A stretch of 64,000 nt of DNA, from assembly GCF_000764305.2 (NCBI RefSeq), contig NW_025930752.1:310001-374000 (forward strand). Reading direction: 5' to 3'. Source of the DNA: Hyalella azteca. Taxonomy: Eukaryota; Arthropoda; Malacostraca; Amphipoda; Hyalellidae. Under the pieces are notes generated by a model that saw nothing but the letters and a program-made list of their open reading frames with translations, had not been told where the DNA came from and did no database searches. Made by a program: the position numbers and the translations under genes. Positions 1 through 12,460 of this stretch are shown in pieces. The stretch's first letter is position 1. Each line of letters begins with the position of its first letter.

Positions 1-892
1 TTTCTGAATTTCATATGGAGGATGGAGAGATAAATTACCTATCAGTTAATTTTGTAGGGTTTCATTTCCTGAAGACTCATGTCGTAGATTTCATTTTAAT
101 ATTTTGTGATTGTTGGATATGTGATTTCTGAAAGGAAAAAATTTTTTTGCTAAAGAATTTATATAAATAATAGTTATATAAAATAGGTATATAAATAAAA
201 ATGCTGTACGTATAGGCATTTAGAGAATAGTTATAAATGAAAAAGTTATATAAATAAAAATGCTGTTTAGGTAAGCAATAATTTTATGGGCTTAGAGAAA
301 AGAATTTTACCTGCATAAACCTAAAAAAATTTTAAACACAAAGAATTCATCAATAACTTTTCTCACATTCAGTAGAGGCGGCTGGCAGTGAACGGGCGCA
401 TTTACCACATCAAGGATTTTTACCGCCGCCGCCACACAAACCGTAAGTCACGTACCATGTCTCGGAAATGAGAATCTGGCTGGACAAATAATCTGCCCTG
501 TGTTCAAGTCTTGTGCAACATCAGAAGTAAACATTGAGGCGTGTGAAAAATATGGCTTGAAACTGCCGGAAAATAGATTTCCTGGAACATACCAATAATC
601 AATTTTTTATTCAACGTACAAATCTTTGTACCGAATTCATTCGTATATCCCATTGCGGTGTGAACATGAGAAATTTCCAATAAATTATTAGACATTTTTC
701 ATTATTAAGCCTTTCTAAGACATGCAGGGGAGTAAAATCGTGTTAAGAAATTGTTTCAGTTTTGATAAAAATAATACTGATTGGGAACTGATGCATTTTA
801 GGCACAGGCAAAGCTGAGATCATTTTTACGATTGTATGTTAATCTTCAGAAATATACTCAGCGGGTAGTGTAGTACTGAATTTGATAATTTC
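1..892. other. AT-rich intergenic DNA, no gene seen
   Basis: No open frame here resembles a known protein. The only structure is a diverged short duplication: the 18-mer TATAAATAAAAATGCTGT occurs at 190-207 and again at 249-266, a spacing of 59 bp, with similar AT-rich flanks. Nothing suggests a transcript. Confidence 0.5.
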
Positions 893-1080
893 TACTTATG
901 GTTTTATGATTGGCAACCAATAAATTGGCATCATTTCTGACGCGATTTGATACGCAAATTCGATCAAAATACGTCATTGAAAAATCATTTCTGATTTGCA
1001 GGAAGTTGACACAAAACTTTGACAGTGACCAGCGACCAGATACCGAAAAAAGTATTCACGAGTCTATTGCACACATACTG
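893..1080 (+). repeat. Dispersed repeat family A, copy 1
   Basis: This stretch shares long blocks with 9655-9790 in the same orientation: a TATGATTGGCAACC block near the start, CATTTCTGATTTGCAGG in the middle, and ACTTTGACAGTGACCAGCG followed by AGATACCG near the end. Copy 1 carries about 50 extra bases between the first two blocks and about 18 after the last, so both copies have indels. Two related copies 8.8 kb apart point to a dispersed element. No terminal repeats or target duplications were recognised. An internal open frame of 75 codons is not conserved in copy 2. Confidence 0.6.
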
Positions 1081-1958
1081 AATGCTGGCGTGGCCTTGAA
1101 TGTAATTATAATAAACATTGTGATTATTTATTTATAATATATAGGTATAATATGAACATAGTGGTGAACAGGTGCAGGCACCTCACCAGCGAACATTGCA
1201 TATGCCCGCTCTTGGCACTTTATAGTAATCCTAATAATTGGGGATATCTAAGGATTTCCGGATTATAAAATGTGTTTTTGATACAGGATCTAAACCTGAA
1301 ACATTTTATTATTTTGCTGCTACATAAGGTTTTTGCTGTTTTATATAGTTTTATTATTATTGGATATGCTTGTTATACGCAAAGTGAGGATAAATTATTC
1401 TCTTCGAGAAATTTTATTTGCTAGTATAGTAAACTGATCTTTCTAAATTTTTTCAAAAAATTTATTACGTGGGTGGTTATATTCGTTCCACCAATTGTGG
1501 TTTTTTATCGTATTCTTTACATTAAACTGTCAATTTGATGAAAATTGACGTTGAAGCTCGTTGAAGTCACAATTAGAATAATTTTGGGCTACATGTCGTT
1601 CGAACAACGAATATTGCTGAATTACTTGTGAAATATACGGGAACACCGAAAAATATTACCTTGTCAAAAATTACCGATCCAAGTTTACCCACCATATTGA
1701 TTGAAAATAGTGTACGAATAAAAAAATAACTAAGAAAAGTTAAAATTGTTCCCGAATTTTCTCTAAACTTCATGGCTTCTTGAATTTGAATGACCACTGC
1801 ACGAATAGTTAATTGAAATTAAATTAAATTTCTGCTTCGGGTAGCTCGCTCCTGCCCGGGAAACTCCTGCATCTCCCTCCATTATTAACCCTCAATGAGC
1901 CGATGATTACTAGTGATAGATCATCGGTGACGCAAAATCATAGGGCAATCAATGGACG

Positions 1959-1996
1959 AAGATGATGCACATATAGACGTCTAGGTGCATCATCTT
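1959..1996. repeat. 12-bp-stem hairpin
   Basis: AAGATGATGCAC at 1959-1970 is perfectly complementary to GTGCATCATCTT at 1985-1996. The 14-base loop itself contains the 10-bp palindrome TAGACGTCTA (1974-1983). It lies just upstream of the 38-bp minisatellite. A cruciform or a small RNA hairpin is possible, but nothing else supports a non-coding RNA gene. Confidence 0.6.
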
Positions 1997-2026
1997 ATCA
2001 TCGTCAGGTGTAATGAAGTTTCTTCC

Positions 2027-2454
2027 GTTAGGGAGACACTGTTTTATGAGGGAAGTGTTCCCTCGTGAGGGAGTCACTCCTATGTGAGGGAAGTGTTCCC
2101 TCGTGAGGGAGTCACTGCTCTGTGAGGGAAGTGTTCCCTCGTGAGGGAGTCACTGCTCTGTGAGGGAAGTGTTCCCTCGCGAGGGAGTCACTCTTCTGTG
2201 AGGGAAGTGTTCCCTCGTGAGGGAGTCACTCTTCTGTGAGGGACGTGTTCCTTCGTGAGGGAGTCACTCCTCTGTGAGAGAAGTGTTCCCTCGTGAGGGA
2301 GTCGCTGCTCTGTGAGGGAAGTGTTCCCTCGTGAGGGTGTCACTCCTCTGTGAGGGAAGTGTTCCCTCGAGAGGGAGTCACTCCTCTGTGAGGGAAGTGT
2401 TCCCTCGTGAGGGAGTCTCTCTTCTGTGAGGGAAGTGTTCCCTCGTGAGGGAGT
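2027..2454. repeat. 38-bp minisatellite, about 11 copies, self-complementary unit
   Basis: The tandem unit is 38 bp, and TCGTGAGGGA recurs at 2101 and 2139. Each unit carries two overlapping dyads: GAGGGAA-GTG-TTCCCTC and CCCTC-GT-GAGGG. Copies differ at a few positions (CTCCTC, CTGCTC, CTCTTC after GTCA). The minus strand stays open across part of the array only because the units are similar; that peptide is repeat-derived and should not be called a gene. Confidence 0.95.
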
Positions 2455-5400
2455 GAGAAAGACTGAAGAGAGTCTCGGTAATTAAACCAAGTCTCAGCCC
2501 CATTACTTGCAGCTCCCCAGCCAGCGCCCGCAGGCCCTGGCTCTCCACTCCGCTGAATTAATAATCCGAGAATGGCGACATATATATTTCTGCGTTTTAG
2601 GGTATTAATTTCTGCCGACAATTTTGAATGTAATTAATATTGTTCAATACAAGTTGCTCGTAAATGATCATTAACGAGAAAAAAATAGAGTCTCTATGCA
2701 TCAGAGTTACCCTTATTTAGATTTGCATCCTGACTTGGCTTGTATTTTTGCTTTAATGCAAGCAAGTTAAATTTATATTAATAATTGATTAATTTTTGTC
2801 TTTTGTTTCAATGCATTTGTGCATATTATTTGCATGAGTACTAATCTGAGTGCGTACTAAAATTGCCAATGAAGTAAATGCGGATCACAAAAATAATTTT
2901 CATGGTATAAATCGTATTTCAATTTGAGAACCGCTGATAAAAAGTATTGACGTCATTATTTACTACATTTTATAAAGCATGACGTTGAAATAAAATAAAT
3001 CTTCAAGAGGAGCAGACAATAGATGAAGTTTTCAAGATTAGATTTTTATGTCCCTTTGTCAGGCATCTTCGCTACAATATAATCATGTAAGAAATAGATC
3101 GTAACAAACATCATTGAACTTTGTTTCAGCAATAGTCAATGAGAAATTTTTCGCCAATATAAATATTTTTGCCCGGCTCAAGTGATTGCTTTTTTCAGCT
3201 CTCACTCATGTCGAAAATACCTTTTTCTTTCATGGACATAGAAGGTACGAAATAAAACGAAAGCTTCGTTGAAAGCTAAATGCAAACTGGCGAAAAAAGC
3301 TCTTCAGTATTGACATTTCTTTTCTTTTCATTGTTAAAAAAGACGTGTCGTAGTTCCTTGCTCTCATCATCTTATCAAACGCCCAATTAAGTAGCTCGCG
3401 AGTGTTGAAAAATAGGCAAAAGATTCACTGATACCTTGTTTGATCTTCTGCCAAATTGCTTGGTATAACATTAATTAAATAATTCACGAAATGAAAGTAA
3501 TTTAGCCAAGCTGTGTCATGAACTGCTCAGTGGAATACATGACTAATTTTATCATATGTAAATGTACGACCAAAAATAAATAGCTAGTAGTATACTGATT
3601 GAATGACATCTTCCATACTGTAGAAGATGATTAGTTAAGCTTATAAATTGAGATGAGAGTTCATGTTATAGTTTTTTTGCTACCACATATTCCTAGACAA
3701 TAATATTTAGCACTGTCACTGCACCCATACAGGTATCCCCCTAGAAAAAAATTTTCGCCACCTTGCGGCAGGAGCCATCGAGTCTATTCCCTGATTGAGC
3801 ATTAACTGAGCAATGGCTTGAGGGCGACAGTCAATCCAGTGCAATACGAGACGTCACATCACATTCATCTGATTAATACTCTACAGCGCTCGTTCTCGTC
3901 AGAAAAATGGGTAAACTCATAAGAGTTCATGACTGGCCACACGACGGCCAGACCATGGCCGCCCGTAACGCGGCCATCATTTGAAATAAATATGGATAGA
4001 AAATTTAAAGCCAGCAGATGTCATGTAGAGACACCTCTAAAAAGTCGGCAGTACTGAAAATAAAAATGTACGAGCGAATTTTTCCAACTACGTGATTACG
4101 TCGAATAAAAATAATCATTAATATAATGCCACTGGAATTGGAGCTACCTACGCTTTTGTGTAACAAAAAATTACTTATTCTCCTACAAATAGTTAATTGC
4201 ATCGTGTGAGTTATAATGCAGAATTGTAATTGTAATATAATAATATTATTCTATTATATAAAATATAACACTGAATTACGTATGATCAAGCCTCAGCTCA
4301 CGGAGGATTTAGAATGTTTTGCAGGATGCAAAAAAGCTATTGTATGAGATTTTAGTGTACGAGTGAAGAATCACTTATATGGTACAATACTGTATTGCTT
4401 TTTCATGGAAAAAACCCTCATTAAATTATTTAAAAGATCATTGAACATAAGAAATGCACAGTCTAGTGTGACTTTCAATTAATTCAATGGTGAATAATCG
4501 AAAGATAATTCAGAGACAGTACAAATTTTCATTTATGTTTTAGGCAAGACTTCTATCGAAATGTAACATAAATATTTTGAATTCACACAACAAATGTCAT
4601 TCTATCGAAATTATAATTACTAGTAATAAGTATGCAACGCCATCTAAACAACGCATACTTCATAAACATAATTTTCAAAGCAATGATGGATGACTTCATC
4701 CACAAGACTTCCGACTTAATCAGCACTGGTGAGGTTTCCGGCTTGCATTATTACATCTGTTAAGGCAACGTGGAGAGCGTAAGGCTTCCGGGATACGGGG
4801 GCAGGATCTCAGAAGTTATGATATGTTCGTTTTATGTGTATCAGATTCTTTTATATTTTTATTGTTATCATCAAAACTAATTTATAATTTTATTAAAGAT
4901 TTTATGTAGGATGAAGGGACTTGCAACTAATTGTTGGAATCGTACTAATCGTAGTCGAGTAAACTGAAGCAACTTAAACTTCAAAGTTTACTGGGTGTGA
5001 TCGAAACAAAATCAAGTAACACGATCTCCATTGCAAAAAAAGTCAATAAAAACCTAAAAATCTCGAATTACCAATTATTTTATTATGTCATTCAAACAAC
5101 ACATTTCTTCAAGTTGTACTTTTAAAGCGGCTGATGTCCCGAAATTCCTATATACAGGAAACGTTCATCCGTGGACCAGCGCTGTTGTGACCCTGTGCAA
5201 TTTCCTGCAATGTGAGATAATTTGATTAAATATGTGAGATGAAAGACAATGAGCAGCAACGGCGTGTAATAATATTATTTACTATGGTCAATATTTTGAT
5301 ATATCTAATGATACTCGTGTTAAAATAGGTACGGTTGTTGTCAAATAGGAAACGAATCAAGACTCTTTTTTTTATTTTGCCTTTGAAATAAGCAGTTGAC

Positions 5401-7239
5401 GCGACTTCAGTCCATGCCAAAATTAGGCATGCCGAGTTACGCAACAGAATTTTGTTTTAGAAACAATTTGATTTATTGTCCGCTCTTTAAAAATTTCTAA
5501 ATAGATGATCAAGTCTCAAATCTGCGTGCGCTGTTTGTCAAATATGGTTTGCATGCTCATTGCTTACCTTTTCTTTGTTTAAGTATTTATGTATGAACAT
5601 TGCAATAATTCTGAGGCTATTTTCTCGGTTTCAAACCTCGATCATCTAAAGTATAGGCAAGGAAGGACCTTTAAAATGATATCTGTTAACTTATGCCCTC
5701 TTTTGCCTTTTTAGCATTCACATCACATGGCTTTTGCAGAAACGACATCGCACCTCCTCCTAAAACCGTATGTTTTTACTATGATTGGAGGAGAAGTGTT
5801 TACACAGTCAATATGAAGTGGAAAAATATTATAGGTGCAGGGTGCAATTCATGATCGATTTAAATAAGCCAAATCTTGATGATCCAAAAACATAATATTA
5901 ATATTCAGAATTTTTATTGATGGAGGATCTCCAAAAATAATGACAATTCTACCCAAGACTTGTCATTTTCTACTATACAGTGACAATTTTGACAGTGGAA
6001 GTGATAAATACAGATGGAAAAATCGTCTATAATAATAAACGATTACTCTATTTAAAAATAATGTTTTTAAAAAAGAAGCTGCAAATTATTCCTTCAAAGT
6101 TCCTCAGCGCTCCGCCCTCACAACTTTTTCTTCGATTATTAGAATTGTTTTTTTAAGTCAAACTGGAAGTCATTTCTAGTCTCCATTACTATGTTTTGAA
6201 CAGTTATTCAGTTCCAGAACTTTATATTCGTATCTAGCCTCCTGTAGTTTAAACGCTTCTTAACTTCTACAAAGATAGCTGACAGTAATAATCTTGAAAT
6301 CATAACTTAATAAATAACAAACATGGTTGTTGAAGAAGAATCAAATTTGTTCGGTCAAAGTTTCGAAGTGTGAAGAAATATTTGCTGTTCATTTCTCTTC
6401 CATCCTTGAATGAATAATCTGAATCAGTCAATTTATCCAAAAAATGCGTCTATACATTTTTCGATAACCTCTCAGAACTAAAATCCGTCGTGTATGAAAA
6501 GTACTTGCCTTGAAGGCTTCTTTTATTCAATGAATTGTACAGTCATTTTCATTTCAGCACCGTGAAGTAATCAGCTCCATTTCAGTAAATCTACAAAGTA
6601 AACAATGAAATGTTATTCCTCCAAAATTCTCCTCGGCATTATCACGTATCCAGAAACTCTTCTCAAATATGTCGTTCAAAACTCTTCATCTCCTAAACCT
6701 GGAAATCAGCGAGCAATGTTCGTTTTTGAAAGCGTGCTCAAGCCCTTCGCTGCAAACTTTACTGTCGTTTAGCATGGAGTAAAAAACGCATAAAAGGAGT
6801 TTCCGGACCCGCGATTTGCGGATAATATCGCCCGATTTACGAAAGTTTCCAGCGCGTCGAGGCTTCGAGCATTAGTTGCCAGGCTTTTCTTATAGATCCA
6901 GCTGAGCTTGTGGATTCAGGAGGACCAAATAAGCATGTTTATTTAAATGGTATCGAAAAGATATTCGGTTCATTCGCGGGTGAAGTTTCGCGTTGGATTT
7001 TGAAGTGAAAATGCCTTTCCCACATTGTAGACAAATACTGAGTTCTCATTTCGACTGGATAGACTATTTTATATACATTGTGCCGTGTTTGATCCGCTAT
7101 AGTAAACGATCGATGTGCATTCTATCGAATATATTTTAGATGTAACGTGTAAAAGTTCACTTATTTTTACTTTGCTAAAAAATTCCAAAATTAAATATAG
7201 TGGATTTAAACAATAGCAAATATATTCATTTCCACCATC
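2455..7239. other. Intergenic stretch without recognisable genes
   Basis: This is AT-rich single-copy-looking DNA with only scattered short open frames (60-75 codons), none with a recognisable motif. The one structure noted is a short GC-rich hairpin at 3955-3977. No array, terminal inverted repeat or RNA gene was seen. Long introns or distal regulatory DNA cannot be excluded. Confidence 0.5.
3955..3977. repeat. Short GC-rich hairpin
   Basis: ATGGCCGC (3955-3962) pairs with GCGGCCAT (3970-3977) across a 7-base loop. A second small dyad, CTGGCC/GGCCAG, lies just upstream. They form a GC-rich island in AT-rich DNA. No function is inferred. Confidence 0.45.
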
Positions 7240-7761
7240 ATGGTGTTAGGGACCGCCTGTAGATACAATAATTTTATCGATAGTTAGGTTACGTTTTTGT
7301 CATTTTGTTTTTGAGTTACTATTACGTGACCTCGTGTAGACCCGCCCTGTAACTTGTCATTGCTACGAGATCCACCACAGAGGTTAGTACTTGCATTATT
7401 TATCGTGTTGATCTTCGTGTTGACATAGTGGTGGACTATTTGGTTATATTTAATATTATTATTTATATTAGTTTTTATTTGTGTTATATTCATTTGTTTG
7501 AGTTCCGTTAACTCAAGTCCTTAATTTGTATTTATTTGTGTTTTTTTCAGCGGGCTCCGAACTTAGGACGTTCTTACGAGTTGAAAGGCAAGGGCTAGAA
7601 AGATACACGGTTTATAGTTTTGTTTTCTTGTATTTATCGTTCTTTTGTTATTATAGTTCTTAACTTATCAGCTTTTATTCATCCTTTTTATTTACGATCA
7701 TTGGCCAAGTGTTTGGGGACAGAGAGTGTTTATTTATTTATTAATTAGTCCTCAACAATGG
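7240..7761 (+). mobile_element. Probable solo LTR of an LTR retrotransposon
   Basis: A 514-bp segment (7244-7757) begins TGTTAGGGACC and ends GTCCTCAACA, so it has TG...CA ends inside an imperfect short inverted repeat. It is flanked on both sides by ATGG (7240-7243 and 7758-7761), a 4-bp target-site duplication. LTRs of Gypsy-type and related elements have TG...CA ends and 4-6 bp duplications. No gag-pol region, primer-binding site or second LTR is adjacent, so this would be a solo LTR left by recombination between two LTRs. The interior is T-rich on the plus strand. A 69-codon minus-strand frame inside is unlikely to be coding. The 4-bp match could arise by chance, so the call is probable rather than certain. 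Confidence 0.55.
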
Positions 7762-8734
7762 AATCGATTAAACATCAAGTATATGTTAGTGCAGCAAGAA
7801 TTACCATCCCACTTTCCACACTTATACGGCGAGTTATACTGAACCCAAAGTGAATTCAGTCGCTGGTATCTTTGAGACGAAAGCGAGGATTCATTTCTCT
7901 CGTGATCGACTATTTGCTGCTCGCTGAATTAAGGAAACAAATTGTAAACATGTTCACTTCTCTAGGTCTGCCCCCTCGAACCAATCTCTTCCCTACTGCA
8001 CTTGAAGGAAAAAATGTACGTAATTGCTATCCGGCAACCATCTTTCCGAAGAATTTCAGCGTTCGCCGACAAAACGAGATTTTTGAACTGCAAGCGACGT
8101 TTGTCTGAGAATTGCATCAGCTTCGTTCACAAAATTTCAACTTTGCGAGGGGTGCACCGCCTAAAAAACGTGACCTGTGTTGCCGCAGCACCAAAAATCT
8201 TCAATACTAAGTCAGTTATTGAATTGAAATTCCTGAAAGCGATTGAGTTGGGAGTGAACATTTTAATTTTCAGCCCACATTGATTTTTCAAACTTCTCAA
8301 AGGAATCTTGAGCGCTTGCTGGGCGAAAAAGTTAAAATTTTTCATATCAGCTGATCCAACGTATGAGCTTTGGCGCGTTCGTAGCCTAGACGTGGGAAGA
8401 ACCGTGAAGCGATTAGGTTCTTATTTCCATTGATGCACAAAGATCTATTTTACTTTTTATTAAATTCGTTATTAAATTTAATCTGAATTCTCTACTTAAA
8501 ATCACTGGTTGGCTTTAACCACATCTTATCTAAGAATTTAAGTAAAATAAATGCGTTCAAAATTTACTTTTAAAGACAACACTTCTAAAGAATCTAGTAT
8601 CTTTGATGTTTCACGTGTACAATGAATTTCTAATATTATTTTCAAATATTAAAAAAAATTAATCTTCAGATTTTTTAAGAATTACAAATTTTGTAAATTT
8701 TCAAAATTATTGATTCTGTCAATTGATTCATGCA
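7762..8734. other. Intergenic, overlapping short open frames only
   Basis: Between 7872 and 8345 three overlapping frames of 72-93 codons are open, two on the plus strand and one on the minus strand. None has a recognisable domain, and their mutual overlap on both strands argues against real coding. The remainder is AT-rich and featureless. Confidence 0.4.
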
Positions 8735-8880
8735 TTGTCTCCAACTTTACTCAAGTGTGCAAAATTTCAGATCGATTGGACAGGTAGAAGTGTGGTAAAA
8801 TATCGATTATAAGATTTGTAGCAGACAAACAAACAACAAGAAGTAAAGCTAAAGAGAAGTGTTGTAAAAACACTGTGGTA
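8735..8880 (+). mobile_element. Possible retroelement 3' tail remnant
   Basis: The stretch carries TGTGCAAAATTTCAGATCGA followed by ATTGGACAGGTAGAAG, then GCAGACAAACAAACAACAAG. I recognise this kind of layout (a GCAAAATTTCA-type block, then an ACAAACAAACA block near an A-rich end) from 3' regions of insect non-LTR retroelements and their non-autonomous derivatives. This is recollection of a pattern, not a database match. No reverse transcriptase frame lies upstream, so it would be a 5'-truncated fragment. Confidence 0.25.
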
Positions 8881-9654
8881 TTGGTGGGAAAAATTCCCAA
8901 GAACAACGATTAAAAAGCAGTGCTGGCTCGTCTACATAAGACCGAGCCGCAGATCTCGTCAGAATTACATACCCTTACATTAAATGAGATTAAGCACTTG
9001 ATTAAGCCTCAAAACTCGAGCCTGATTACCAGGTTCATTGTTAACTCTTGTTGTCCCTTATCTTGCATATTTTATACTCTATTAACTTTGGTATTTTAAT
9101 TATTGTGCACAACCCTTTATAATTTACACTTTAATTTTGGGATGCTTGCATTTTTTTACCTCTTTTGAACCCTTTGGCTCGCCAACGAGAATGTTAATGT
9201 CCGAAATGCATCGCTAATTAACGTAAATTCTCCTTGCGATGATAAACTGCAATAAGTGCTATTTAAACGGTACTATATTAATCTCTCTCATAGCTTTTGT
9301 AAAATTAATTCGGTTTGCGGGACACACTTTAACTCTTAACTTTAACTCAGCTTATTTTGATTGCCAAAATGTTCAAGCCTATACCTACGTTGGGCTTCAA
9401 ATTTCAGAACTGTGGCGACTTATTAATTGTTGAACTATAGCGGGTTTCAAATGATTGAAGTTAAGCCGAAATTGCTTGAGCCATATCGGTGACGCCAATA
9501 CATATCCTAACAAACTCAATTCTACTTACTGTATCTTTTGAACATTTCATGTGAGAAGCGCTTACGGCGAGATAACTTCTCGCTAATAGATAACTAAATC
9601 GATGAATTCATTCAATTTAAATTACTGAGGTGTAGCTACAGTTATTTAATAATT

Positions 9655-9790
9655 TCAAGTCATGGTTGTATGATTGGCAACCGATAATTGGCCGATGATG
9701 CGTCATTTCTGATTTGCAGGCACTTGCCACATAACTTTGACAGTGACCAGCGACCAGATACCGCGTCAATTGCAAAACATCAAAAGATTC
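9655..9790 (+). repeat. Dispersed repeat family A, copy 2
   Basis: Second copy of the 893-1080 repeat, same orientation. The shared blocks TATGATTGGCAACC, CATTTCTGATTTGCAGG and CTTTGACAGTGACCAGCG are preserved, but about 50 internal bases and about 18 after AGATACCG are missing relative to copy 1. The match fades after about 9790. Confidence 0.6.
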
Positions 9791-10572
9791 TTTGAATGTC
9801 TTTCGCTAAATACATTATCAAATTTGAGAAATATCGTAAAGTCCAGCAACCGGAACCCAGCTAATAATTTTTAAAACTGAAGTACTTGATAAAATGGGAC
9901 CCATTCAAACCAGCATTCAGGAAAGACCTTTCGATTACGTTTTGTTTTGAAATATGAAGAAACTTGAAGTTTTTATTTGAATAAAAGTCACACCTACTAA
10001 AGAAATAACATTTTCATTTTGTATAGAACTATCCCCCACCCCTCCTATTTTTCAATGTCTCGTGAATATAACATTAAAAAACATACTTTTTATGTAATAT
10101 CCTGACATTAGGACCATGGATAGAAGTGAAATAAATTTAAAATATGTATAATATAATCAATAAGCATTTGTAAAGTCCCAAAATATCTAGGGCGCCTAGC
10201 TCCAAACAAATCAACAAACACAAATTTTTTGAAAATATGCATAAAATGAACATGATATTGAAATTGCCTTTTTGTAATTGCATTAGAAAATAGGTTATAG
10301 AATTGTTCCTAAAAGCTTGCATGTTTGGGTGCAATATTTCATGTGAAAGCACCCATGTATTCTTTATATTATGACACAATAATGAAACACTTTTCTTCTT
10401 GAACACGCGCTCAAGAACAGACTAGATAAAGCTATGGAAAAATATATGTTCAGACTTGAAATGCCTAGCACCATATCGAACCTGGTGAATGTCTAGTATA
10501 GTTATTTCAAACTATCGTCAGTCTTGAAAAGATCCGGTCAAAGGTCCTGTTTTTGGATCGTCTGTGAACAAG

Positions 10573-10604
10573 TCACGAAAAGTACAAGAATCGGCGACAG
10601 GCCA
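10573..10604 (+). repeat. Dispersed repeat family B, copy 1
   Basis: The core GAAAAGTACAAGAATCGGCG followed by ACAGGCC (27 identical bases) recurs in inverted orientation near 28898-28930. Weaker similarity continues on both sides. Both copies run into simple AT repeats beyond the core. Full element boundaries were not found. Confidence 0.55.
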
Positions 10605-11065
10605 CGTCAGGTCTACTATTCAGCGCTGACATCACTATGTTATTTTATGTTATGTTATATGCCCATCGATATATTGCCGGTAATTCACACCCGATCTGCT
10701 TGATATAGCGACACCTGAACTGGACCATGATTCCTTAATGGGAAGCAGGTATTAACGATTTAAATTGAACAGCTGGAATTTAGTCACCCTAACATATCAA
10801 GCGAATCGTGGAACTGATTACGGCAGAACATACACTAATTAAATCAAATTTATTATCCCGGTAGGTTTGCAAATGATTTATTAACTCATATTCAAGATCT
10901 AGAAAGGCCTTTCCATTGTCTCATTAACTCGTATCTAAGACCAAGTTCTCGCTCAGGGCACGCTTTAATTATAGGAATTGACCTACGCCGCGCATCAATC
11001 ATCAAATGGACGTTTTCGACATTCAAGCGATGAGTGCCCTAATGCTGGAGAAACTTGCCTTTACA

Positions 11066-11495
11066 CTTGAAAATCATAGGTGGATTTTCAGTGGATAATC
11101 GGTGGATGACCTCGTCTGAATTAGGACAGGCTTTTTTAAAGTTCTTACAAGGGCCAACAGCTAACCAATTAATAGTTATCCAAGAACTTTTAGGAAAAGT
11201 AAATTCCTAGATTTCAGCGTTTGACCTATACACCTGAAAATCATAGGTGGATTTTCAGTGGATGATCGGTGGATGACCTAGTCTGAATTAGGACAGGCTT
11301 TTTTAAAGTTCTTACAAGGGTCAACAGCTGACTATTGATTGTTTTTTCTTTTGCATGTGATATTTTTTGTCGAATTTCATCTCTGAAATTTTAATGTTTA
11401 AACAACTTCTTAGGGCAGTGAAGCGACTGATATATATGTTACCCAAGAACTTTATGAAAAATAAATACCTAGATTTCATAGTATGTATCATTGCG
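11066..11495 (+). repeat. Local two-copy duplication, 167-bp offset
   Basis: A block starting GAAAATCATAGGTGGATTTT at 11069 recurs at 11236 with near identity for about 100 bases, through TTAGGACAGGCTTTTTTAAA and TTCTTACAAGGG. A second part of the unit (CCAAGAACTTT at 11180) recurs at 11443 with more divergence. The second copy therefore has roughly 95 bp of extra sequence between the two parts. This is a tandem duplication later disrupted by an insertion or deletion. Confidence 0.85.
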
Positions 11496-12264
11496 TTAGA
11501 GCTTAGAGGGCTATTATATTTCGAAAATATACTTATGGAATGAACTACCCTCATAACGTTGCTATTCCTGGCCAAATTGCAGCACCGAATTATCCGTGAT
11601 GCAATAACTTATATCATTCCTGAATAAACTTGATGGTCTCGATAGATGCGGGTCGTGCTCGAGGTTGATTAGAATATCATCGTCTCTAATTTATTGCAAT
11701 TTTACCTACTCACTTGTTGCAATTATTACTTTTCATATAAAAATGAAAATAAGGCTTATTAATGGAAGAGCAACAGAAAATCGGAGCATTTCACGCAGGG
11801 ACGAACTGTTAGCTTCTTAAATGGATGATTTTTTAATTTGTAGATACGATATTCGTATATGGTTAATGATTGGCTTTAACGCAAAGCTTCTTTTCATCCA
11901 TAAACGCCGTTACTTCCTGTATTATTCCATGGAGAATCAAAAGTTATTGAACATGTTAATAACTTTCAAATTAATGAATGTTTTATTTAAATTAGGCTTT
12001 ATCAGTTAAACTCATTAACGTGTGAAAAGACTTAAACTAATTTCTTCACAATATATTAAAGAATCATTGCTTTATTGCACACACATATCATTTACGAGTT
12101 AGATATGATGAAATATGGCTCTTCAACACCGTAGACATCGATAGATTTAATGTTGTCGTGCTTGTGTTGTTCGTTCAATATATTTGCCGGCACATATACA
12201 ACAGTACGAAGCGAAGATACGACACGAGCGATACGAGTTCAAAGGCACAGAGCAGAAATGCAAC
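11496..12264. other. Intergenic, nothing recognised
   Basis: AT-rich DNA with one 62-codon frame (11821-12009, plus) that has no recognisable motif. No repeats or palindromes of note. Confidence 0.4.
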
Positions 12265-12460
12265 AGGGGTTCATATATAGGAGCGGAATACAAATATAAT
12301 AGGAGGACACGATGATTAAACCCAAAAACAATTAGGGTTCAGCGGGATGCAGAACAAATGCAATAAGTGGTACAACAGGAAGGAACACAAAGAAGATAGG
12401 GGTACATCGGAAGGAAGCCCAGATGTAATAAGGGTACGTGCCAAAGCACATGTACAGTAC
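12265..12460 (+). repeat. Degenerate purine-rich tandem repeat, about 66 bp
   Basis: Three blocks starting near 12266, 12333 and 12399 begin AGGGGTTCA, AGGGTTCAG and GGGGTACAT and continue with CGGRA, an ACAAATRYAATA-like motif and another G-run. Divergence is high, so this is an old array or a purine-rich low-complexity tract. Overlapping frames on both strands here (60 and 84 codons) are not supported as genes. Confidence 0.35.
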
